A stretch of DNA of 64,000 nucleotides, taken from contig CAVIWF010000004.1 in assembly GCA_963646285.1 (NCBI GenBank), positions 21,703 to 85,702 of the forward strand, given 5' to 3'. The stretch is from CAKUFA01 sp963646285 (GTDB lineage: Bacteria > Bacillota > Clostridia > Christensenellales > Aristaeellaceae). Shown one piece after another: positions 17,427 through 24,813 of this stretch. A model generated the notes under the pieces. The model had not been told where the DNA came from. It was given only the letters and a program-made list of their open reading frames with translations, and did no database searches. The position numbers were made by a program, and so were the translations under genes. Position 1 is the stretch's first letter. Each line of letters starts with the position of its first letter.

Positions 17427-17900
17427 ATGTTCTTCATTCTCTTTGCGTTCTGGGTCATCCTGAACGGTCAATGGACGGGTGAGATCGCCATTGTGGGACT
17501 GGTCCTTTCGACACTGCTGTACCTGCTCATGTGGAAGTTTATGGACTATTCGCCAAAGCGTGAGTGGGCTGTTGTTAAACGACTGCCCGGACTGATCGCA
17601 TATTTCTTCTACCTGGTGGGAGAAATTTTCAAGGCCGCTTGGGGCACCATTCAGTTCATCTGGTCCCCATCTCAGGTGGTAGAGCCTGAAATCAAGTCTT
17701 TCCGTACCAAGTTGAAAAGCGGCTGGGGCAAGGTTGTGCTGGCCAACTCCATCACCCTGACCCCCGGTACCATCACCGTGGACGTGCGGGATGACGTGAT
17801 GCTGGTGCACTGCATCGACCAATCCTTCGGTGAGGGGCTGGAAGACAGTGATATGGAACATCGCATTCAAAAAATTGAGGAAGGAGGGCGCAAGGCATGA
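17427..17900 (+). CDS. mnhE: Mrp/Mnh antiporter subunit E
   Basis: 157 residues, MnhE/MrpE family (COG1863). Two or three membrane segments at the N-terminus (MFFILFAFWVILNG; IAIVGLVLSTLLYLLMW) and the family segment VVLANSITLTPGTITVDV. MrpE is a small subunit needed for assembly of the monovalent cation/proton antiporter. GGGAGG is seven bases before the ATG at 17427; upstream in-frame ATGs lack a site. First gene of the operon; overlaps the next gene by four bases. Confidence 0.92.
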   Translation: MFFILFAFWVILNGQWTGEIAIVGLVLSTLLYLLMWKFMDYSPKREWAVVKRLPGLIAYFFYLVGEIFKAAWGTIQFIWSPSQVVEPEIKSFRTKLKSGWGKVVLANSITLTPGTITVDVRDDVMLVHCIDQSFGEGLEDSDMEHRIQKIEEGGRKA

Positions 17901-18226
17901 CGGAAGCTTACAACCTGATGTACAACATTGTCCTGGGTATTCTGGGCGGCATGCTGTGTGCCTGCCTGATTCGTGCTATCATTGGTCCCCGCATTGCCGA
18001 CCGGATCATTGCCGTGAACATGATGGGCACCTTGGTGGTGATCATCATTTGCGTGCTGGCCTTTGTCATGGATGAAGGCTATCTGGCGGATATTGCAATG
18101 ATTTACACCATGTTGTCCTTCCTGTCCGTGGTCTTGCTGACCAAGGTATATATGGGCATCTATCGTGAAAAGCGCCGCCGTGCTGAAGCGGCCAAGGCAG
18201 CCAAGGAGGGACAGGAACATGCTTGA
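17897..18226 (+). CDS. mnhF: Mrp/Mnh antiporter subunit F
   Basis: 109 residues, three membrane helices, with the family segment IIGPRIADRIIAVNMMGTL. MrpF is a small membrane subunit of the antiporter complex. The ATG overlaps the mnhE stop and the 3' end overlaps mnhG by eight bases, so translation is coupled. The Arg/Lys/Glu-rich C-terminus is cytoplasmic. Confidence 0.92.
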   Translation: MTEAYNLMYNIVLGILGGMLCACLIRAIIGPRIADRIIAVNMMGTLVVIIICVLAFVMDEGYLADIAMIYTMLSFLSVVLLTKVYMGIYREKRRRAEAAKAAKEGQEHA

Positions 18227-18572
18227 TACCGTTCGTTTTGTGATCAGCCTGGTCATGACCCTGGGCGGCCTGTTTGCACTGCTTTCCGGCATTGTGGGCG
18301 TTTTCCGCTTCAAGTATGCATTGACCCGCATCCATGCAGCCGCCTTGTTTGACACGGTGGGCATTCTGCTGATGGTGGGCGGCGTGATCGTGGGACAGGG
18401 CTTCACCATTGCATCCCTGAAGATGCTGCTGGTCATTGCCATTCTGTGGATGTCCAGCCCTGTATCCAGTCACCTGATCGGCCGATTGGAAGTCACCATC
18501 AATGACGCACTGGACAAGAACATGACAGTTGCCGATCAGGCCATGGTGGAACATGAAAAGGAGGGTGACTGA
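18219..18572 (+). CDS. mnhG: Mrp/Mnh antiporter subunit G
   Basis: 117 residues, three hydrophobic segments, with the family core GIVGVFRFKYALTRIHAAALFDTVG. MrpG is a small subunit of the cation/proton antiporter. The ATG at 18219 lies behind AAGGAGGG inside the end of mnhF. Confidence 0.92.
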   Translation: MLDTVRFVISLVMTLGGLFALLSGIVGVFRFKYALTRIHAAALFDTVGILLMVGGVIVGQGFTIASLKMLLVIAILWMSSPVSSHLIGRLEVTINDALDKNMTVADQAMVEHEKEGD

Positions 18573-18574
18573 CC

Positions 18575-18910
18575 GTGCAGGCTTTGAATATCATCCTGCT
18601 GATTTTCATTCTCGGCTGCGCCCTGGCTGCTGCCCTGAGCAAAAACCTTTTGCAGGCCATTGTCATCTTCATGGGGCAAAGCACAGCCATGTGTGTTATT
18701 TGGATCCTGCTGGAGTCCCCTGACCTGGCCATTACGGAAGCCGCTGTAGGCGCTGGCATTACCAGCTTGCTGCTCTTTGTTACGCTGAAGAAGATTCACG
18801 CCATTGATGTAAGCAATGAACGTGAAGAAGGCGCTCCCGTTTCTACCCGTACCGAAAAGAGCCTGATTAACCAAGAGGAGGGAAACGGCGATGGCACACA
18901 TCAGGAATGA
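18575..18910 (+). CDS. MbhD-like subunit (DUF4040), equivalent to the middle part of MrpA
   Basis: 111 residues with three helices and the DUF4040 core LESPDLAITEAAVGAGITSLL. This segment is fused in MrpA of Bacillus but is a separate gene in Mbh/Mbx-type complexes. The start is GTG at 18575 after GGAGGG. The charged C-terminal tail overlaps the next gene by 20 bases. Confidence 0.88.
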   Translation: MQALNIILLIFILGCALAAALSKNLLQAIVIFMGQSTAMCVIWILLESPDLAITEAAVGAGITSLLLFVTLKKIHAIDVSNEREEGAPVSTRTEKSLINQEEGNGDGTHQE

Positions 18911-19910
18911 TTATGAAAACAGCTGGTGGCCTCGCCTGAAACGCTGGCTGCAAGGCGGCTCCACCAAGCTGGATGAAGCCATGACCAAGGAATACGACGA
19001 AAGCCGTGAAAGTCACCTGGTGGGCACCATTGAAGAAGCCCAGGTCCGTGAAGATGCACGTGAAGAAAAAGTACGCCGCCAATTGGCGGATGAGCAGACC
19101 ATGTATACCCAGGCGCATCAATGGGCCGCCACCCACGGTCAGAAGACTGCCCGTGTGCTGTATGGCCTGTTTGCGGTGGTTATCTGCGTTTCCATTATTG
19201 CGCTGCTTCTGTCTACTGCCACCCATCTGCCTCCCTTCGGCAACGCTGACAACCCGGTGAACAATGAGGTCAGCCAGCGGTACATCGAAAAGGGTCAGGA
19301 AGAGACCGGCATTGTGAACATCGTAGCCGGCATGATTCTGGATTACCGTGCTTTCGATACCCTGGGTGAAAGCAACGTGCTGTTCATTGCTGCCTGCTCG
19401 GTGCTGATTCTACTGCGCATCAGCCGTGACCCCAACGGCGGCGTCAGTGCGGAGCAGCTGGCGGTGGAAGCCAACGACCGTATGTATGAGCCGAAGAACG
19501 ACATCATCCTTCAGCACATTGCCAAGGTACTGGTGCCGATTATCCTCATGTTCGGCATGTATGTCATCATGAACGGTCACATCTCCCCCGGCGGCGGCTT
19601 CTCCGGCGGTGCCATCATGGGCGCTGGCCTGATCCTGTACCTGAACGCTTTCGGCTTCAAGAAGACGGAGCGGTTCTTCACCTTCAAAACCTTCCAGATT
19701 GTCAGCCTGTGCGCACTGAGCTTCTACGCCCTGTCCAAGGCCTACAGCTTCTTCACCGGCGCCAACCATCTGGAATCCATCATCACCACCGGCACACCGG
19801 GCGCCCTGTTCTCCGCAGGCTTGATCCCGTACCTGAACCTGGCCGTTGGTCTGGTGGTATGCTGCACCATGTATGCCTTCTATACGCTGTTCAGAAAGGG
19901 GGATATGTAA
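18891..19910 (+). CDS. Fused MbhE-like plus MnhB-type antiporter subunit with charged N-terminal extension
   Basis: 339 residues. Residues 1-85 are hydrophilic and strongly charged (AMTKEYDESRESHLVGTIEE), with coiled-coil character, and are not part of the usual subunits. A membrane helix (about 86-108) and IVAGMILDYRAFDTLGE match MbhE/the C-terminal MrpA part. From about 200, NGHISPGGGFSGGAIMGAGL is the MnhB signature, with four helices. In Mrp systems these are the end of MrpA and MrpB. The extension could dock a soluble partner or brace the complex (inference). Confidence 0.87.
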   Translation: MAHIRNDYENSWWPRLKRWLQGGSTKLDEAMTKEYDESRESHLVGTIEEAQVREDAREEKVRRQLADEQTMYTQAHQWAATHGQKTARVLYGLFAVVICVSIIALLLSTATHLPPFGNADNPVNNEVSQRYIEKGQEETGIVNIVAGMILDYRAFDTLGESNVLFIAACSVLILLRISRDPNGGVSAEQLAVEANDRMYEPKNDIILQHIAKVLVPIILMFGMYVIMNGHISPGGGFSGGAIMGAGLILYLNAFGFKKTERFFTFKTFQIVSLCALSFYALSKAYSFFTGANHLESIITTGTPGALFSAGLIPYLNLAVGLVVCCTMYAFYTLFRKGDM

Positions 19911-19913
19911 CCG

Positions 19914-20279
19914 ATGAATTTCACCAATTATGAAGAAATGGCGGCCATGATCCTCTTTGGTATTGGCTTTACCACCTTGCTGCTGGATCGGAACATGATC
20001 AAGAAGATCATCGGCTTCTCCATGATGGACAGTGCCATTTACCTGTTCCTGGCGGCAAAGGGCTACATCACCGGCCGGAAAGCCCCCATTATTGTCAACG
20101 GTGTTCAGAGCATGGAAGCCTACATCAATCCCATTCCAGCTGGTCTGGTGCTGACAGGCATCGTGGTCAGCGTGTCCGTTTCCGCACTGATGCTGGCCTT
20201 GACCGTGCGCCTCTATCGCAGGTATCACACCTTGGATATTGACGAAATTACGGCGCTGAGCCGAAAGGAGGAAATGTAA
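19914..20279 (+). CDS. mnhC: Mrp/Mnh antiporter subunit C (NuoK-like)
   Basis: 121 residues with three helices, homologous to NuoK of complex I. Family segment KKIIGFSMMDSAIYLFLAAKG followed by NPIPAGLVLTGIVVSVSVSA. It lies directly after the MnhB fusion and before the first large antiporter-like subunit. Confidence 0.92.
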   Translation: MNFTNYEEMAAMILFGIGFTTLLLDRNMIKKIIGFSMMDSAIYLFLAAKGYITGRKAPIIVNGVQSMEAYINPIPAGLVLTGIVVSVSVSALMLALTVRLYRRYHTLDIDEITALSRKEEM

Positions 20280-20281
20280 GC

Positions 20282-21781
20282 ATGGAGCTTTGGAAATCCA
20301 TCCCCTTTGCCTGCATTCTGCTTCCTCTAGGCTCTGCTGCCATGACCAGCGTGCTCAAGGGCAAGTTTGCACGCCGGTGGGTTTGCATTGTTCTGACCAT
20401 TGTGACCGTGCTCAATGCAATCCTTACAGCCATTATGTCCCGCACCGGCGGCTATTACACCTACATGATGGGTCATTTCCCTGCGCCTTGGGGCAATGAG
20501 CTGCGTGCCGGTCAACTGGAAGCCATTACAGGCTTTTTCTTTGCGCTGATCATGCTGCTGTCCTTCATCGGCGGTTTGAAGAAAATCGAGGAGCACATCC
20601 TCCACGACAAGCAAAGCCTGTACTGCGTCATGATTCTGCTGCTTACCGCAGCCCTGATGGCGCAGGTATACACCAACGATATTTTCACCGCTTACGTTTT
20701 CCTGGAAATCATGACCATTTCCGCCTGCTCCCTCATCACCGCCCGCACCAAGGGGCGGACGCTGGTGGCTGCAACCCGGTACATGATCATGAACCTGGTA
20801 GGCTCCGGCCTGTTCCTGCTGGGCATTATCCTGCTGTATGACCTGACCGGTCATCTGCTGATGAGCAATGCCAAGGAAGCTGTGGCTGCCCTCCACGCCA
20901 GCGGTGCTTATCATCAGCCCCTGACGGTGGTGGTGGCCGTGATTACCATCGGCCTTGCCATCAAGAGTGCTTTGTTCCCCTTCCACACCTGGGTGCCGGA
21001 TGCCTACAGCTACTCCACCCCCACCTCTTCCGCAGTGCTGTCCTCCCTGGTCAGCAAGGGCTACATCTTCCTGCTGCTGAAGATTTACTACCGGGTTATC
21101 GGCCTGGACGTGATTGCGGATACGGGCGTGCTGAACGTGCTGTTCGTTTTCGCCCTGGTAGGCATGATCATGGGTTCTCTCTCCGCCATTCGGCAGAGCG
21201 ACATTCGCCGCATGATTGCCTTCTCTTCCGTAGCGCAGATCGGCTACATCTACATGGGCATGGGTCTGGGTACGGACGAAGGCATGATGGCTGCCATGTT
21301 CCACATTTTCGCTCACTCCGTGTGCAAGTCCATGCTGTTCCTTGCAGCAGGCGGCTTGGCGGATGCTTCCGGCAACTCCAAGCAGTTCCGTGATCTGCGG
21401 GGCGCAGGCTATCGCAGCCCCATTGCCGGCGTAGCCTTCACCATTGGCGCACTGAGCATGGTTGGCTTCCCCTTCCTGGGCGGATTCTCCAGCAAGGTGA
21501 ACTTTGCCATGGCTGCCATGGGTGCCGGGGACCTGCGGATGACGCTGACGCTGATTGTGCTCGCCATTTCCACAGCACTGAATACCGTCTACTTCATCAA
21601 GACGGTCATCACCCTGTACCGCAAGCCTTTGGACAATGTGGTATACCCGGTGGAACACGGCAAGCGTGGCTTCTGCTTCAACTGTGCCCTGATCTGCTTT
21701 TCCGTTGTGAACATCGTGCTGGGTTTGTTCTCTCAGCCCCTTGTTCAGCTCATTACATCCGGTCTTGCCACCTTCGGCTGA
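20282..21781 (+). CDS. mnhD: NuoL/M/N-like proton-translocating subunit 1 (MnhD type)
   Basis: 499 residues with about 14 hydrophobic segments (proton_antipo_M domain). The channel glutamate lies in YVFLEIMTISACS and the conserved lysines in KSALFPFHTWVPDA and SSLVSKGYIFLLLK. Family members move protons or sodium ions through half-channels. First of four such genes in a row. Short spacing and RBS sites indicate one transcript. Confidence 0.92.
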   Translation: MELWKSIPFACILLPLGSAAMTSVLKGKFARRWVCIVLTIVTVLNAILTAIMSRTGGYYTYMMGHFPAPWGNELRAGQLEAITGFFFALIMLLSFIGGLKKIEEHILHDKQSLYCVMILLLTAALMAQVYTNDIFTAYVFLEIMTISACSLITARTKGRTLVAATRYMIMNLVGSGLFLLGIILLYDLTGHLLMSNAKEAVAALHASGAYHQPLTVVVAVITIGLAIKSALFPFHTWVPDAYSYSTPTSSAVLSSLVSKGYIFLLLKIYYRVIGLDVIADTGVLNVLFVFALVGMIMGSLSAIRQSDIRRMIAFSSVAQIGYIYMGMGLGTDEGMMAAMFHIFAHSVCKSMLFLAAGGLADASGNSKQFRDLRGAGYRSPIAGVAFTIGALSMVGFPFLGGFSSKVNFAMAAMGAGDLRMTLTLIVLAISTALNTVYFIKTVITLYRKPLDNVVYPVEHGKRGFCFNCALICFSVVNIVLGLFSQPLVQLITSGLATFG

Positions 21782-21799
21782 TAAAAGGAGGAGAACAAA

Positions 21800-23290
21800 A
21801 TGATTGGCTCCTGGTATTTGCTTGTGCCTGTACTGCTGCCCATTCTTTCCGGGCTGGCAGTATGCTTCCTGAAGCCTTTTGAAGAGACAAAGGCTCGCAA
21901 CCGTTTCACCCTGTGTGTGCTTGTGCTGAACGTACTGGCCGTACTGCCTGTACTGTTTGCCAGGGACATGACACTGACCCTGTTCACCCTGTCTGACACC
22001 CTGCCTGTTTTCCTGCACACTGATACTGCCGGCAAGATTTTCGCCGCTGTGATGTGCTTTGTATGGGCAGCTGCCGGTGCCTACTCCTTCGAGTACATGG
22101 CACATGAAGAAAATCAGCGCCGCTACTACACCTTCTACCTCGTGACCCTGGGCGTGCTGATGGCACTGTGCTTCTCCGGCTCCATTGTCACCTTCTACAT
22201 GTTCTACGAGGCCATGACCCTGCTGACGGTACCGCTGGTGATGCACACCATGACCAAGGAAGCCGTTGCCGCCGGTATCAAGTACCTGATTTACTCTGTG
22301 GTGGGTGCTTCCCTGGTGCTGCTGGGCGTATTCCTCCTTTCCCCTTATGTGACCACCTTCTCCTTTGCTGCCGGCGGTGTGCTGGATATGGAAAAGGTTG
22401 CCGGTCATGAGGGCTATGTGCTGACCGTTGCCTTCCTGATGCTTATCGGCTTCGGCGCAAAGGCCGGTATGTTCCCCCTCCACGGCTGGCTGCCCACCGC
22501 TCACCCTGCCGCTCCCTCCCCTGCCAGTGCCGTGCTGTCCGGTGTGATCACCAAGGCCGGTGTGCTGGGCACCCTGCGGCTAGTGTACAGCTTCATCGGT
22601 GCAGATTTCCTTCGTGGCACCTGGGTGCAGACGGCCATCATGAGCCTGACCCTGTTCACCGTGTTCATGGGCTCGCTGCTGGCGCTGCGGGAAGGCGTGC
22701 TGAAGAAGCGCCTTGCCTGGTCCTCCGTCAGCCAGGTCAGCTACATTCTGTTCGGCCTGAGCACCCTGCATCCCCTGGGCTTTGCAGGCGCACTGCTCCA
22801 CGTCATTGCCCACTCCCTGATTAAGGATACCCTGTTCATGTCTGCCGGTGCCATCATTGAAAAGACGGGCAAGACCAAGGTCAGCGAGCTTGACGGCATT
22901 GGCAAACAGATGCCTGTGGTCATGTGGTGCTTCACCATTGCCAGCATTGGTCTGGTGGGTATTCCTCCGTGCCTGGGCTTCATCAGCAAGTGGTACCTGG
23001 CGCAGGGTGCCCTTAGCATGACCGGTGTTGCTCCCTTCTTCAGCTATCTGGCCCCTGCCGTGCTGCTGATCAGTGCCCTGCTGACTGCCGCTTACCTGCT
23101 GCCCATCAGCATTCACGGTTTCTTCACCGGCAAGGATGCAAACGGTCAGGTTCGGGTATTCACCAAGTGTGAGCCTACCTATGTGATGCTGATTCCTCTG
23201 GTGCTGCTCACGGCACTGATGGTGCTGCTGGGCATCTTCCCCCAGGCATTGACCAATCTGTTCACTGCCCTTGCCGGGACGCTGATGTAA
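21800..23290 (+). CDS. NuoL/M/N-like proton-translocating subunit 2
   Basis: 496 residues, proton_antipo_M family. Channel motifs: YMFYEAMTLLTVPLV, AKAGMFPLHGWLPTAHPAAP, and SGVITKAGVLGTLRL with the helix-8 lysine kept. AAAGGAGGAG precedes the ATG. Closely resembles MnhD and HyfF/NuoM groups; exact subgroup needs a tree. Confidence 0.9.
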   Translation: MIGSWYLLVPVLLPILSGLAVCFLKPFEETKARNRFTLCVLVLNVLAVLPVLFARDMTLTLFTLSDTLPVFLHTDTAGKIFAAVMCFVWAAAGAYSFEYMAHEENQRRYYTFYLVTLGVLMALCFSGSIVTFYMFYEAMTLLTVPLVMHTMTKEAVAAGIKYLIYSVVGASLVLLGVFLLSPYVTTFSFAAGGVLDMEKVAGHEGYVLTVAFLMLIGFGAKAGMFPLHGWLPTAHPAAPSPASAVLSGVITKAGVLGTLRLVYSFIGADFLRGTWVQTAIMSLTLFTVFMGSLLALREGVLKKRLAWSSVSQVSYILFGLSTLHPLGFAGALLHVIAHSLIKDTLFMSAGAIIEKTGKTKVSELDGIGKQMPVVMWCFTIASIGLVGIPPCLGFISKWYLAQGALSMTGVAPFFSYLAPAVLLISALLTAAYLLPISIHGFFTGKDANGQVRVFTKCEPTYVMLIPLVLLTALMVLLGIFPQALTNLFTALAGTLM

Positions 23291-23306
23291 GAAAGGAGGC
23301 GTTCCG

Positions 23307-24779
23307 ATGCTGCTGTATTTGACGCTGCTGCTGCCCCTGATCGGCGGCGCGGTGCTTCCCCTTTTCCGCCTGAAAACGGTGAAAAGCCGGGGACTGTATG
23401 TGGAAGCCGTTGTCCTTGCCACCTCTGTGCTGGTATGGATCATGCTGCTGAACCGTACGGATGAAACCTTTGTGCTCTACCACATGACGGACGCTTTGGC
23501 CCTGTCCTTCAAGGTAGACGGCATGAGCTGCGTGTTTGCCGGACTTGTCTCCTTCCTGTGGCCCCTTGCCTCCCTGTACGGATTCGAGTACATGACCCAT
23601 GAAGAGCGTCCCAACACCTTCTTCGCCTACTACACCATGACCTACGGGGTGACGCTGGCCATTGCCACCGCTGCCAATCTGTTCACTCTGTATGTGTTCT
23701 ACGAGTGCCTGACCATGATTACCCTGCCGCTGGTGCTCCACAAGAAGGACGCCCGCAGCATTCACGCCGGGCGCAAGTACGTGTACTATTCCATCGGCGG
23801 CGCTGCACTGGCCTTCATCGGCCTGATCTTCTCCGTATACTACGGGCTGAACCCCAACTTTACCTTGGGGGGCATTCTGGATCCTGCCCTGATTGCAGGA
23901 AAGGAAGACCTGCTCCGTGCGGTGTTCCTGCTGGCCTTTATCGGCTTTGGCACCAAGGCAGCCCTCTTCCCCATGCATGCATGGCTGCCTGCCGCCTCCG
24001 TTGCACCTACCCCTGTAACGGCACTGCTCCACGCTGTTGCTGTGGTGAATGCCGGTGCCTATGCGGTGCTGCGCATTACCTACTATGTATTCGGTACGGA
24101 ACTTTTGTACGGCACCTGGGTGCAGACCGTGGTGCTGTGCCTGAGCTGCTTCACCATCCTGTATGGTTCTGCCATGGCTGTGAAGGAACAGCACTTCAAG
24201 CGCCGCCTGGCTTACTCCACCATCAGCAACCTGAGCTACATGCTGATGGGTGCAGCCCTCATGACCCCTGACGGCATGGTGGGCAGCCTGAGCCACCTGG
24301 TGCTCCACGGCCTGATGAAGATCACTCTGTTCTACTGCGCCGGTGCCATTCTGGTCAAGACTGAGCAGGAGTATGTGCAGGATATTCGCGGCTTCGGCAA
24401 GATCATGCCCTTTACCTGCGCCGTGTTCACCATCGGTTCTATTGCCATGGTGGGTATCCCGCCCCTGTGCGGCTTTGTCAGCAAGTGGAACCTGCTGACC
24501 GCCGCTGCCGGAACCGGCTTGCCCATGGGCGTTGTGGCTGTGGCGGTACTGATCGTTTCTGCCATTCTGACAGCCATCTATCTCTTCGGCGTGGCTGGTC
24601 CCATGTACTTCCGCCCTGTGAACCCGGAGCTTTCCGCGCTGACTGGTGCAAAGCATGATCCCTCCTGGATGATGAAGCTGCCCCTGACGGTGCTGACCCT
24701 GGCCATCATCCTGCTGGGCATCTACAGCCAGCCTCTGGTCACCTTCCTGCGCAACATTGCTTCCGGTTTGATTTTCTGA
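23307..24779 (+). CDS. NuoL/M/N-like proton-translocating subunit 3 (NuoL-like motif)
   Basis: 490 residues, proton_antipo_M family. It keeps the glutamate (YVFYECLTMITLPLV) and the helix-7 lysine (TKAALFPMHAWLPAA). The helix-8 motif reads LLHAVAVVNAGAYAVLR, where the other three copies have a lysine before AG, SG or GY. The HA..VNAG pattern resembles the NuoL/MrpA group. It may therefore stand in for the missing MrpA N-terminal half. Confidence 0.9.
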   Translation: MLLYLTLLLPLIGGAVLPLFRLKTVKSRGLYVEAVVLATSVLVWIMLLNRTDETFVLYHMTDALALSFKVDGMSCVFAGLVSFLWPLASLYGFEYMTHEERPNTFFAYYTMTYGVTLAIATAANLFTLYVFYECLTMITLPLVLHKKDARSIHAGRKYVYYSIGGAALAFIGLIFSVYYGLNPNFTLGGILDPALIAGKEDLLRAVFLLAFIGFGTKAALFPMHAWLPAASVAPTPVTALLHAVAVVNAGAYAVLRITYYVFGTELLYGTWVQTVVLCLSCFTILYGSAMAVKEQHFKRRLAYSTISNLSYMLMGAALMTPDGMVGSLSHLVLHGLMKITLFYCAGAILVKTEQEYVQDIRGFGKIMPFTCAVFTIGSIAMVGIPPLCGFVSKWNLLTAAAGTGLPMGVVAVAVLIVSAILTAIYLFGVAGPMYFRPVNPELSALTGAKHDPSWMMKLPLTVLTLAIILLGIYSQPLVTFLRNIASGLIF

Positions 24780-24813
24780 CGGAACCTCAACTCCCTTGAA
24801 AGGAGATATTCCC

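Noticed and set aside
18219..18910. Possible frameshift between mnhG and the MbhD-like gene
   Set aside because: Each has its own start, ribosome site and full family length; close packing is normal for Mrp operons.
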